35,541 nucleotides of DNA from Candidatus Iainarchaeum sp. (GTDB lineage: Archaea > Iainarchaeota > Iainarchaeia > Iainarchaeales > JAFCCJ01), in assembly GCA_017610305.1 (NCBI GenBank), contig JAFCCJ010000005.1:1-35541 (forward strand). Reading direction: 5' to 3'. A program made the translations under genes and the position numbers. The notes below the pieces were generated by a model, which was given only the letters and a program-made list of their open reading frames with translations, had not been told where the DNA came from and did no database searches. Position 1 is the stretch's first letter. Every line of letters starts with the position of its first letter. Of the stretch, positions 18,947 through 27,692 are shown piece by piece.

Positions 18947-18967
18947 TTAAAAATTTATTAATCCTAA

Positions 18968-19318
18968 TTATTTCCAGCTCAATTCATTTCCGATTTTAAT
19001 TTCCTTTGCCTTTCCAACAGGAAGCTCAACCAAATACTTCGCCGCCTTTTTCGGGGTGTAGTTTATAGTCCATGGATTAACTGTCGCAACATCAACAACT
19101 TTTCTCCCTGAATCAAGGTACACGACATCAATCGGAAAGAACACAAACAGCATATGGATGCTTGCGCCGATTCTTGATTCCCTAGAAAATTCAAAAACCA
19201 GCCCATAATCAAAATTCTTTTTCTGCTCAAACATCAGTCCCTTTAACTTTCGCAGAAAATTGTCCGCAAATTTCAGATTTCCAATTATGGCGGAATTAGT
19301 GGATTCGTTTCTAAGCAT
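18968..19318 (-). CDS. DUF192 family protein
   Basis: FADNFLRKLKGLMFEQKK...ESRIGASIHMLFVFFPIDVVYLDSGRKVVDVATVNPWTINYTPKKAAKYLVELPVGKA matches DUF192 pattern. Confidence 0.88.
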   Translation of the reverse strand: MLRNESTNSAIIGNLKFADNFLRKLKGLMFEQKKNFDYGLVFEFSRESRIGASIHMLFVFFPIDVVYLDSGRKVVDVATVNPWTINYTPKKAAKYLVELPVGKAKEIKIGNELSWK

Positions 19319-19329
19319 CAGGAATCATT

Positions 19330-19545
19330 TCAGTTTTTGCTTTTGGCCTCTTTTATTATCTTCAGCTCAGGCACATGTATCTCCTCAAGCAGTGATTTGG
19401 TCTGTGCCGAGCTAATTACCTTTCCTTCCTCTTTTTCAAGGTCTGCCCTTAAGTCATCGAGTTCATCAAGCTTGTCCCTCATGTCTGTTAGGATTCTTGT
19501 CATCCTGTCTTTTTTAGGGGAAAGCCTATTCTTCATTTGTTGCAC
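19330..19545 (-). CDS. Small coiled-coil hypothetical protein
   Basis: 71 aa; ATG start 11 nt upstream of the DUF192 gene, same strand. Confidence 0.6.
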   Translation of the reverse strand: MQQMKNRLSPKKDRMTRILTDMRDKLDELDDLRADLEKEEGKVISSAQTKSLLEEIHVPELKIIKEAKSKN

Positions 19546-19643
19546 CTTTGGGAATATAATGGATTCGCAACTATTTAAAGATAACCTTAAAAATATAAAG
19601 AGGATTTATAAGTTATGCAAGGGCCTGACTTAGAGCCCTTAGG

Positions 19644-20351
19644 GTGATATGCTTGGAACTAAATTCGATTGCATTTATTCCTGATGGAAACCGCAGATAT
19701 GCAAAGCTTGGCGGAATTAATCTACTTCAGTCCTATCAGTTAGGGACCAACAAGGCCCATGAGGTCATTGACTGGCTGCTTAAGTACCCGCAGATTAAGG
19801 TGGGAACTTTTTACACTCTTTCCCTTGAGAACATGAACAGGACAAAATTAGAGCTTCATGCACTGTTCAAAATTTTTGAGAGGGAATTGAACAAGGTCAG
19901 TGAGGGCAGCAGTTTTGATGTTAATGAGATTAGACTGAAATTTATAGGGAGACGAAATATGTTCCCGCAGAAGCTGCAGGATAAAATGGCCGACGCCGAA
20001 AAATTCACGGAAAACTTCTCCAACAAAACAATCAATCTCGCCCTGGGCTACAACGGTCAGGCAGAAATAGTTGACGCAGCAAAGAAACTTGCTATTGATG
20101 CAAAGGAAAATAAGGTTGATTTGGATTCTGTGAATGAAAAAAATTTCGGAAAATATCTCTATGGCGATTTCCCCAGCCCTGACCTATTAATTCGCACTTC
20201 CGGAACCCAAAGGCTTAGCGGCTTTCTCACTTATCAATCTGCTTACTCTGAACTCTACTTTTTGGATAAGTACTGGCCTGAAATGAACGAGGCAGACCTT
20301 ACTACTGCAGTAAGGGACTACTATGAAAGGCAGCGAAGATTTGGGAAATAA
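19644..20351 (+). CDS. uppS: Polyprenyl diphosphate synthase (cis-prenyltransferase, UppS family)
   Basis: FIPDGNRRYAKLGG...GTFYTLSLENMNR...INLALGYNGQAEIVDA...DLLIRTSGTQRLSGFLTYQSAYSELYFLDKYWPE: UppS motifs; GTG start. Confidence 0.95.
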   Translation: MICLELNSIAFIPDGNRRYAKLGGINLLQSYQLGTNKAHEVIDWLLKYPQIKVGTFYTLSLENMNRTKLELHALFKIFERELNKVSEGSSFDVNEIRLKFIGRRNMFPQKLQDKMADAEKFTENFSNKTINLALGYNGQAEIVDAAKKLAIDAKENKVDLDSVNEKNFGKYLYGDFPSPDLLIRTSGTQRLSGFLTYQSAYSELYFLDKYWPEMNEADLTTAVRDYYERQRRFGK

Positions 20352-20353
20352 AA

Positions 20354-23300
20354 TCAGCTGCTGAACCCCAACACTCCCGCTGAATTTGAATTCCCTGAAA
20401 TATTCTGCTCTGTTTCAGCAGTTAAATTTTCGATTTTTATGTTGTAGGCGCCATTTGCCTGCAGCCCGCTGACTGTATTCTCCACAGTTTCGGTTGCAGT
20501 GTATTGATACTGCAGGTTATTTTGCATGCAGGTGTTTATTGTTCCGAGAGAAATCGTGCAGGCTTGCGCGTCAACATTGCATTGCTGGAAAGAGCCTGCA
20601 AAAGCGCCCATTCCAGGGCATAAATCAGGGTTGTTAAGATGCAAATCGCCATTTACCGGGTCAACAAACAGGTTTGCTGCCTGCGATTCAGTAAGTTTCA
20701 CAGAACCTAGCTCGTAATAATACGGGGCTTGCTGCACCTGTTCAAAGCTAAGGCATCCATCATCACAGTCATATTGATCATGGTATCTTAAATAGGTCGA
20801 ACCTGGATAATATGCGCAGTTGCGATTGGAACTGATTTTCGTATAGTCCAGTGCCTCATCCACGACATTAATGGTAGCATAACTTGAGCAATTAACAAAG
20901 ATATTGTCGCTAATTATCCTATTAGAAACATCATTATCGTCCCTAAATTCTAAAGCTGCATTGTTGATGCCAGTGCAATTATAGAATGTGTTATTGTAGT
21001 ATTTGTTTGGCACATCATAAAAGTCCCATCCATCTGGATATCCTGGCCCAACAGAGCCTTCATGAACTCCGTTGGCAACATTATAAACAAGATTATTGTA
21101 AAACTCAAGCCCATCCAATGCCCATATGCTTACAGCAACAGAGCAGTCATGGAAAACATTGTCGTGGATATAATATGGCCCATGGTTTAGGTATTTGATT
21201 TTTATGCAGCGGGCAAGCCCGCTTGCGTCATAAATATGGTTATTCCGGATTGTAACATTAATCCCGTAATTCGGGCCCCAATTATAGCCGCCGGGCATTG
21301 CAAAAATCCCTGCTGAATTTTGGCTGTCATGTCCTATGTCATAAATAGTATTATTTTCAACAATTACATTGTTTATCATCCCAATCATAATCATGCCTCT
21401 GTTGCTGCATACTGGATTATTTACACATGCACTCATCCCATGCAAAACATTATTCCTGATTATTATGTTCTCCCCGATAAGCTCGCCAACAATCATGTCA
21501 AATTTAATTGCGCCTGAACAATAATTGCTGGTCCCAGGGGTTTCCCCTATATTTGACATTTCAAATCCGTCAATAATGATATTATTTGTCCTGTAATCCG
21601 GGCCATCAGCGAGAAAATTCATGGGGCAGTTTCCAGTATTTTTTGCGTCAAGGTGGGGCAATTCCCCAGGATATGCCTTGAAAGTAATCCATGCATCTGC
21701 TGTTCCGGAAGCAGTTATCTTTGGTGTGCCGCCACTAACATCATAATATCCCCCGCGGAAATAGACAATATCCCCTGCCTGGACAAGAGTATAAGCTTGC
21801 GTTATATTCCACGGGTTTTCAAAACTGCTGTCCCCCTCATCAGCCCTGTTGCTTGCATACTTGCAGTGTTCGGGGGTGGTTTCGCAGATTCCCCCTTCCA
21901 AACTCTGCTGCCAGACACCATCAACACAATAACCACTATCAACTATCCCTTCACATGCAATTACATTTGGCTCAATACAAATTGTGCTGCTTCCAGGATC
22001 ACATGGGCCTGCAGGATTTGCGCAATCTGGATTTGGTTGTCCAGTGCCACAATAACAAGTTCCTACATTTTCAGGAGTAATCTCAATTGAATCCGGGCAT
22101 TCTACAGGCCCGATATATTCCGTACTAAAAGCAATATCATCCCACCACATTGGTTTCTCTTCCGGCTCAGTCCAAGGCACACTATCTAAATTATCCCCAA
22201 TACTTATTGAGGTAAGGTGTCTAGAAGCATCATCTCTTAGCAATACATCATTCATGTAAAAAACTTTCTCTCCATCAATCCACACAATTAATATTCCATT
22301 ATTTACTCCCTCATCATTTAATTTTATGTATGTTTCCATAGAAATCCAGTCGCCCTCGCCATAATTCTTAGTACATGCATCTAAACCAGTCATGCAAACT
22401 TCAGGATTAGCATAAACAGTTCTTCCATCGGTAAGGGGGTAAATATTGAAAGCCTTCCGAGCCCATACGAATTTTACAATAATATCATCTGGGTCACCGT
22501 GCTTCAAAGGTTCCTCTGGCAAAATCCATCTTATTCTTGATAGTTTCTGACCAGTACCATCTGTCCAAGTCCAAGTAGGGTCATATTTGATGTACCACCT
22601 ATAATATAACTCATCGTGAGTTCTTTCAGGAAGCCATTTAATTATGCCGCCAGAAGTATTATGCCTATCTTCATGATTGATTACCATTGCTGCGCTATTT
22701 AATCGTCCATTATAATGAATAACTTCTGTATCTGGTTTTCCATAAGTGCTCCAACCCGCACTCTCCCCAATATCCCATTTTCCACCAGAAGAAGTGATTA
22801 AATCAGAAGTATTAGTATTCCAAATAATATAATCATCTTCAGGAGCCATATCTGTCCAAGAATCAAAATCATCCTCGAAGATTATTCCTTCTGATGGGCA
22901 TTGGAGGTCAGAACCATCACAATCTTCATCGATTCCGTTTCCGCAGGTTTCTGTTTCAGGAAAAACTGTTTGCTCGCAGGGCCCCCATTCTTCTGCTGAG
23001 CAGGTTTCCTCCCCCTCTGAACAGATTCCATCCAGGCTTGTTTGGCAGGCCCTTGTTACTCCCTCACTGCAGCCCCCAACTTCCTCAACTTCCAGACCAT
23101 TCAAAATAAGGCCAGCACCCGGATTAGAGTTGTAAATCCTTATTGTCAGCTGCCCATCTGTTACTGAGGTTTCAAATGTTTGGGTTGAGTGGGTTCCATA
23201 GGGCAGCATAAGGTCAGTGATTACATTCTGCCCTTCGATATCGGCATTCATAAGTCCTTGGCTAAATACTGCATCATAGAAATGCAGGGTTACATTATAC

Positions 23301-23581
23301 TCGCCATTGGGAACATCAATAAGAAACTCATGCTCAGCATTTATCTGGTGCAAATCCCTTTCCAAATCATTCCCCAGTTCCCGGTCGGTTGCATATATGC
23401 TGGTTAAATTATCCCAGCCATAGCCGATTGATGGACTGTATGCGTCTGCCGTGAACTGAGTATAGCCCGACATTACTGGGGAGCTGGCTGTGCCGAAATC
23501 GAGTTTTAGTGGGAGGGATGCAGTTGCTGAAACCAATCCCGAAAGGAGTATTACGGAAATTAATAGAATCGCTTTTTTCAT
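20354..23581 (-). CDS. Large secreted multidomain protein: malectin-like domain, MopE-type Cys motif, lyase/LamG-like beta-sandwich, right-handed beta-helix
   Basis: MKKAILLISVILLSGLVSATA signal; LKLDFGTASSPVMSGYTQFTADAYS; CGNGIDEDCDGSDLQC; NNIIIDGFEMSN.../IIIRNNVLHG/VIVENNTIYD/VTIRNNHIYD beta-helix rungs. Confidence 0.85.
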   Translation of the reverse strand: MKKAILLISVILLSGLVSATASLPLKLDFGTASSPVMSGYTQFTADAYSPSIGYGWDNLTSIYATDRELGNDLERDLHQINAEHEFLIDVPNGEYNVTLHFYDAVFSQGLMNADIEGQNVITDLMLPYGTHSTQTFETSVTDGQLTIRIYNSNPGAGLILNGLEVEEVGGCSEGVTRACQTSLDGICSEGEETCSAEEWGPCEQTVFPETETCGNGIDEDCDGSDLQCPSEGIIFEDDFDSWTDMAPEDDYIIWNTNTSDLITSSGGKWDIGESAGWSTYGKPDTEVIHYNGRLNSAAMVINHEDRHNTSGGIIKWLPERTHDELYYRWYIKYDPTWTWTDGTGQKLSRIRWILPEEPLKHGDPDDIIVKFVWARKAFNIYPLTDGRTVYANPEVCMTGLDACTKNYGEGDWISMETYIKLNDEGVNNGILIVWIDGEKVFYMNDVLLRDDASRHLTSISIGDNLDSVPWTEPEEKPMWWDDIAFSTEYIGPVECPDSIEITPENVGTCYCGTGQPNPDCANPAGPCDPGSSTICIEPNVIACEGIVDSGYCVDGVWQQSLEGGICETTPEHCKYASNRADEGDSSFENPWNITQAYTLVQAGDIVYFRGGYYDVSGGTPKITASGTADAWITFKAYPGELPHLDAKNTGNCPMNFLADGPDYRTNNIIIDGFEMSNIGETPGTSNYCSGAIKFDMIVGELIGENIIIRNNVLHGMSACVNNPVCSNRGMIMIGMINNVIVENNTIYDIGHDSQNSAGIFAMPGGYNWGPNYGINVTIRNNHIYDASGLARCIKIKYLNHGPYYIHDNVFHDCSVAVSIWALDGLEFYNNLVYNVANGVHEGSVGPGYPDGWDFYDVPNKYYNNTFYNCTGINNAALEFRDDNDVSNRIISDNIFVNCSSYATINVVDEALDYTKISSNRNCAYYPGSTYLRYHDQYDCDDGCLSFEQVQQAPYYYELGSVKLTESQAANLFVDPVNGDLHLNNPDLCPGMGAFAGSFQQCNVDAQACTISLGTINTCMQNNLQYQYTATETVENTVSGLQANGAYNIKIENLTAETEQNISGNSNSAGVLGFSS

Positions 23582-23628
23582 GTGAAATAATAACCACAAA
23601 CTAATATATTAGCCTTAAGGGAAGAATT

Positions 23629-23652
23629 CTGGAATTTCATTGGAAATTCCAG
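23629..23652. repeat. Perfect inverted repeat (10-bp arms, 4-nt spacer)
   Basis: CTGGAATTTC-ATTG-GAAATTCCAG in the divergent intergenic region, just upstream of TATA-like aaaatataaat of the GGR-family gene. Confidence 0.8.
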
Positions 23653-23695
23653 GGAAAATATAAATAATCTTCCATACCAATTATTTCGGGATAAA

Positions 23696-24829
23696 ATGTA
23701 TATGGTTGCTGTTGTTGGGGGAGGTCCTGTAGGATTGCATCTTGCAAGGAGATTGCAGGAGGAGGGTTGGGAAACGGTTCTTTTGGAGGAGCATTCTGCA
23801 ATAGGAAAGCCCGTGAATTGCGCAGGCCTGATAAGTGCCTCAGGGGTTAAGGGCCTAAAACTGAATCTTGGGGATTCCCTTGTTAATGAGATTAAGGGGG
23901 CGAGAATTTTTTCCCCGCACAATGAAATGCTTGAGGTTAAAAGATCAAGAACTGTCGCATATGTAATTGACCGGGAAATGTTTGACAAGTCGCTTTACAA
24001 GGAGGCGAAGGAAAAGGGGGTTGAGGTCAGGCTCAACACAAAACTGATTGATGTCAGGAATGAAACCCTTTTTGTTGAGGCCGGAACAAGGGGAGAGCTG
24101 CTGAAAGCGAAATATGTTGTCGGCGCCGATGGAGTCACCTCCAAAATGAGGACTTTGGTAGGCGTTAACACCTCCCCAAAGGACTTTGTCCACGCCTATC
24201 AGGCAAAGGTAAAAGGGAACTTCAACAAAAAATTTGTGGAGGTTTATTTCAGGGATTATGCGAAGGGTTTTTTCGCGTGGGTAATTCCTGAGAGTGAGGC
24301 TGTTGCAAGGGTTGGCATTGCCACAAGCGAGGGAAATGTAAAGAACGCGTTTGACCTATTTGTTTCGGAAAAGAATTTCACAGGGTCATTTTATTCAAAA
24401 TCAAGCGCACTAATTCCCATAGGCTTGCCCCCAAAAAACCTGATTAAGGACAACCTGTTTCTTGTGGGGGATGCCGCCTTCCAGACCAAGGCATCAACAG
24501 GAGGGGGGGTCATTACAGGAATAACTGCTGCCGAGGCATTGTGCAAGGCAATTGGCGGCTATTTCAAGGAAAGAACTTCCCTTAGCAGCTACTATTCGCA
24601 TCTGAAACCCCTCAATAAGGAGCTGAAAAGCCACTGGAAAATCCATAACTTCCTTTCAAAAATGGGCGAGGACAAAATGGACAAGACATTCCGCAACATA
24701 AAGAATGCCGGAGTGGAAGAATTCCTGAATGAGTATGGGGACATGGACAGGCCGACCTCGTTTTTGGGGAAGGCATTAACAAAACCAAGTTTGTGGAAAT
24801 TGGCCCCATTGGCGCTGCGGTTTTTGTGA
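23696..24829 (+). CDS. Geranylgeranyl reductase family FAD-dependent oxidoreductase
   Basis: VAVVGGGPVGLHLARRLQEEGWETVLLEEHSAIGKPVNCAGLIS; VGADGVTSKMR; NLFLVGDAAFQTKASTGGGVITGITAAEAL. Confidence 0.93.
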   Translation: MYMVAVVGGGPVGLHLARRLQEEGWETVLLEEHSAIGKPVNCAGLISASGVKGLKLNLGDSLVNEIKGARIFSPHNEMLEVKRSRTVAYVIDREMFDKSLYKEAKEKGVEVRLNTKLIDVRNETLFVEAGTRGELLKAKYVVGADGVTSKMRTLVGVNTSPKDFVHAYQAKVKGNFNKKFVEVYFRDYAKGFFAWVIPESEAVARVGIATSEGNVKNAFDLFVSEKNFTGSFYSKSSALIPIGLPPKNLIKDNLFLVGDAAFQTKASTGGGVITGITAAEALCKAIGGYFKERTSLSSYYSHLKPLNKELKSHWKIHNFLSKMGEDKMDKTFRNIKNAGVEEFLNEYGDMDRPTSFLGKALTKPSLWKLAPLALRFL

Positions 24830-24846
24830 AATTTAAAGAGAAAATT

Positions 24847-27123
24847 TCAACTCTTTCTTAAAATAATTAGTACTGAAAGCAAAACGAAAACAACTAATAA
24901 TGGATTTATCTCAGCTACTGATACAGATTTAAATGTGCTGACTGATATGTATTTACTTTGCTCATTATTACTAAGATATTCCTCACCAATGCCTGGCGGA
25001 TCAACGCGCATAGTTATTTTATAACTGCCAGGGTCAAAAGAGGTCAAGGTTTCAGTAAAGCTAACTGTAGTTTCGTTTAAAGCCACAATAGTTTCAGTTG
25101 AAGAGTCAGAAAGCAGTGGTGTCCCGTCTAAACTTTTTATTTCAAGATAAACAGTGGCATCCAAAGCATCGGAATGATTATTCGCCACTGTTGCTGAAAC
25201 CTTTAGCTGGTCTTCGGAATCAAAACTCGAAGTTTCTTCCCAAACTGAAACTTCATATTTTTCAGTTATGATATTTTTCAGAATAAAAATATCTTCCGGA
25301 ATTGGGGGCCCTACTCCGGCAAAATCCAGGGTTAGCAAAGCAGAATCATTCCAAATGGGATTTCCCAAATCATCATATATAGTAATGTCAAGTTTGAAAT
25401 ATTCATCGATTGAGGGGGTCTCATCAATGTCAATACAAATCTCCCCTGTTATTGTGTCTCCCCTATTTACAGTATTTGCGGTTGGCACAATCACCCCGTC
25501 TACTGTAACATCCATGCCTGAACTGGATTCGCTTTCAATAGTCATAATATCTGAGGTTATCTGCTCTGTAATCAACTCGTCAATTATTTCAGGTATTTCT
25601 GAAGGGTCGGTATAAGGTCTTGCAATCCCGCCATTTGCGTTTGTAACAATAGTTATTTCCCCTGCTGGGCAGAGGGGAAATCCTGCGCAACCAGCATTAT
25701 CACAGCTGGGATCGTGATCAGTTGAATAAATTGCCGAAACAGTTATCTCTTCGGGAACAGCATAGTTTTGTATTTCAGTAGATAGATAATTTATAGGCCC
25801 AAATTTTGCTTCCTGGCAATCGTTGCTTGCATCGGTGAGTAATATGATTAATTTTGATGCCTCCTCTCTCCAGGACATCTGAGGAATGGTGCGCCCAGTA
25901 GGCTCTGTTGCTGATGCATCAATAGTGTTTATTATGAAATCAGCCCATGGTTCATGCCCGCCACCGACCTCAACACTGCCAATCTTACTGGCGACGAGCA
26001 GCAAATTTGTAGTCAAATCCTCCCGATAAAAAAACGGGTATGTCGCGCTAGTTCCCTCCATTATTGAAATCCCGATCTTGAGACAATCTTCCGGCGGATT
26101 TTCGGCAGCATTGCAGAGGGTAAGTACTGTGTTTGCAATAAGTACAATAGAACCCATTACAGAATCAATCTCCTCCTGCATGCTTCCACTCGCATCAAGC
26201 ACAAAAACCAAATCAAGGGGTTTTGTAATTATTGAACTTGAAAGATTGTTTTGGATTTCATAACCCAAACAATATGGAGTTGTGCAGGGAGGTCCCCCAG
26301 GGCATGGATCAATTATCAAATCATCCAAAGCATTTGCAGGATAACAAGTATCATAACCTGCAGGTGCAACCTCATCAAGGCACAGGCTAAATTCAAGATC
26401 CCCTGCCTTATAAACCCTTATTATGAAATTTCCTGTTGTGGTGCTGCCCCCGTCGAAAGCGTCCACCGACACTGCGCAATCTTCATAATCTCCTGCAATT
26501 GTCCTACTCGGGGCACCAATATTAACAGAATCCCCGTTAAGTTCGATGGTAGAGCTGGAAAATAAAGAACCTCCCCCTGCTGTGCAATCATCAGCATCAA
26601 GACTTGAAAAAGTTAAAGGATCATTGTCTCTATCAAAGAAAAGATCGTTGAGATTAAATGTTGCCCCGGCGCTGTCTTCAAATAGAATGGCTCTAACCCC
26701 GCTATAAAATTCAGGGGGATCGGAGGTATTTATTACAAGTATGTCTTGAAGCAAATCATAATCTATTTCAATTGGAGTAGCAGTGTTTGCCCCAACTACG
26801 ACAATATCATATTGCCCATCCTCAATATTGCTCCATGAAGCAGTGTGAGTATAGGTTCCGTCATTGGATTCAAGTACCAGTAAAGAATCATAAAAAGGGT
26901 CTGACAACAAAGGGTTAGTTATATTCATGTGCCCAATAACAACCCGATATCCTAGAAGGTCAAAGCTGGGATCTGGCTCGGCAATTGTAAAAGTGATATC
27001 AAACGCTGGCTCAGTAGGATTTCCGTCAGTTATGGTGGTTGGATCATCTATAGTTACAAGCGGAGCTGCGTTTACAAGGGAGAACAACCCGATAATCAAA
27101 AATAAAACTATAATGTGTCTCAT
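24847..27123 (-). CDS. Surface protein with von Willebrand factor A domain, CARDB-like region and C-terminal TM
   Basis: Signal peptide; MIDAS DASGS in LDLVFVLDASGSMQEEIDSVMGSI; ADFIINTIDASATEPTGRTIPQMSWREEASKLIILLTDAS; C-term INPLLVVFVLLSVLIILRKS. Confidence 0.9.
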   Translation of the reverse strand: MRHIIVLFLIIGLFSLVNAAPLVTIDDPTTITDGNPTEPAFDITFTIAEPDPSFDLLGYRVVIGHMNITNPLLSDPFYDSLLVLESNDGTYTHTASWSNIEDGQYDIVVVGANTATPIEIDYDLLQDILVINTSDPPEFYSGVRAILFEDSAGATFNLNDLFFDRDNDPLTFSSLDADDCTAGGGSLFSSSTIELNGDSVNIGAPSRTIAGDYEDCAVSVDAFDGGSTTTGNFIIRVYKAGDLEFSLCLDEVAPAGYDTCYPANALDDLIIDPCPGGPPCTTPYCLGYEIQNNLSSSIITKPLDLVFVLDASGSMQEEIDSVMGSIVLIANTVLTLCNAAENPPEDCLKIGISIMEGTSATYPFFYREDLTTNLLLVASKIGSVEVGGGHEPWADFIINTIDASATEPTGRTIPQMSWREEASKLIILLTDASNDCQEAKFGPINYLSTEIQNYAVPEEITVSAIYSTDHDPSCDNAGCAGFPLCPAGEITIVTNANGGIARPYTDPSEIPEIIDELITEQITSDIMTIESESSSGMDVTVDGVIVPTANTVNRGDTITGEICIDIDETPSIDEYFKLDITIYDDLGNPIWNDSALLTLDFAGVGPPIPEDIFILKNIITEKYEVSVWEETSSFDSEDQLKVSATVANNHSDALDATVYLEIKSLDGTPLLSDSSTETIVALNETTVSFTETLTSFDPGSYKITMRVDPPGIGEEYLSNNEQSKYISVSTFKSVSVAEINPLLVVFVLLSVLIILRKS

Positions 27124-27166
27124 TTGTCAATAATAAGGATAAACTGATATATAAAAGTATAGAAAA

Positions 27167-27261
27167 TAGCCCCGAGGAGATTCGAACTCCTGTCACTGCC
27201 TTTCCCTATTTGGTCATAAAATATCAGAGGGCAGTATCCTTGGCCACTAGACTACGGGGCT
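27167..27261 (-). tRNA. tRNA-Gln(CUG) with 22-nt intron at canonical 37/38 position
   Basis: Acceptor AGCCCCG/CGGGGCU, U8A9, D-arm GUCU..GGAU, anticodon stem CUGCC/GGCAG, T-arm AGGAG-UUCGAAU-CUCCU, discriminator A. BHB: CUCU/AGGG central helix, bulges GA^U and AA^A, helix AUUU/AAAU. 73 + 22 = 95 nt; spliced loop CU-CUG-AA. Confidence 0.93.
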
Positions 27262-27326
27262 GTTAACTAAGAAATTCTGCTGGAAAAGATTTTTAATCTC
27301 TCCCCCCCTACTTATTCTTGGTTCAA

Positions 27327-27683
27327 ATGCTGGATTTCATAATATCAACAATACTTTTCATCCTTGTTGTGACCATTCCGGGCTATGCAATTACACTGGC
27401 ATTTTTCACCAAAAAGGGGGAAATTGACCTTATTGAGAGATTGACCTTCTCACTTTTATTCTCAATAATTTTCCCGCCGATTCTTATCCTGATTGAGAAC
27501 CAGTTATTGGGAATTCCGCTGGATTTCATTTCAGTAGCCAGCACTGAAATATTCCTTATTATCATTTCCCTGCTGGTTTACTTTGCAAGGATAAAAAAAA
27601 TCAATGCCCCGGAAATTTTCTACAAATACATTCCCGCGGTGAATGAGAAAGATGCGCAGGAATTAATCCCTAAAATAAGCTAA
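27327..27683 (+). CDS. Small membrane protein (DUF1616-like)
   Basis: MLDFIISTILFILVVTIPGYAITLAFFTKKGEIDLIERLTFSLLFSIIFPPILILI; ATG 27327 preferred over TTG 27318. Confidence 0.7.
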   Translation: MLDFIISTILFILVVTIPGYAITLAFFTKKGEIDLIERLTFSLLFSIIFPPILILIENQLLGIPLDFISVASTEIFLIIISLLVYFARIKKINAPEIFYKYIPAVNEKDAQELIPKIS

Positions 27684-27692
27684 TTTTTTACT

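Noticed and set aside
27167-27261. tRNA-Glu or tRNA-Asp assignment
   Set aside because: Correct acceptor pairing starts at A1-U72, and removal of the BHB intron leaves anticodon CUG (Gln).
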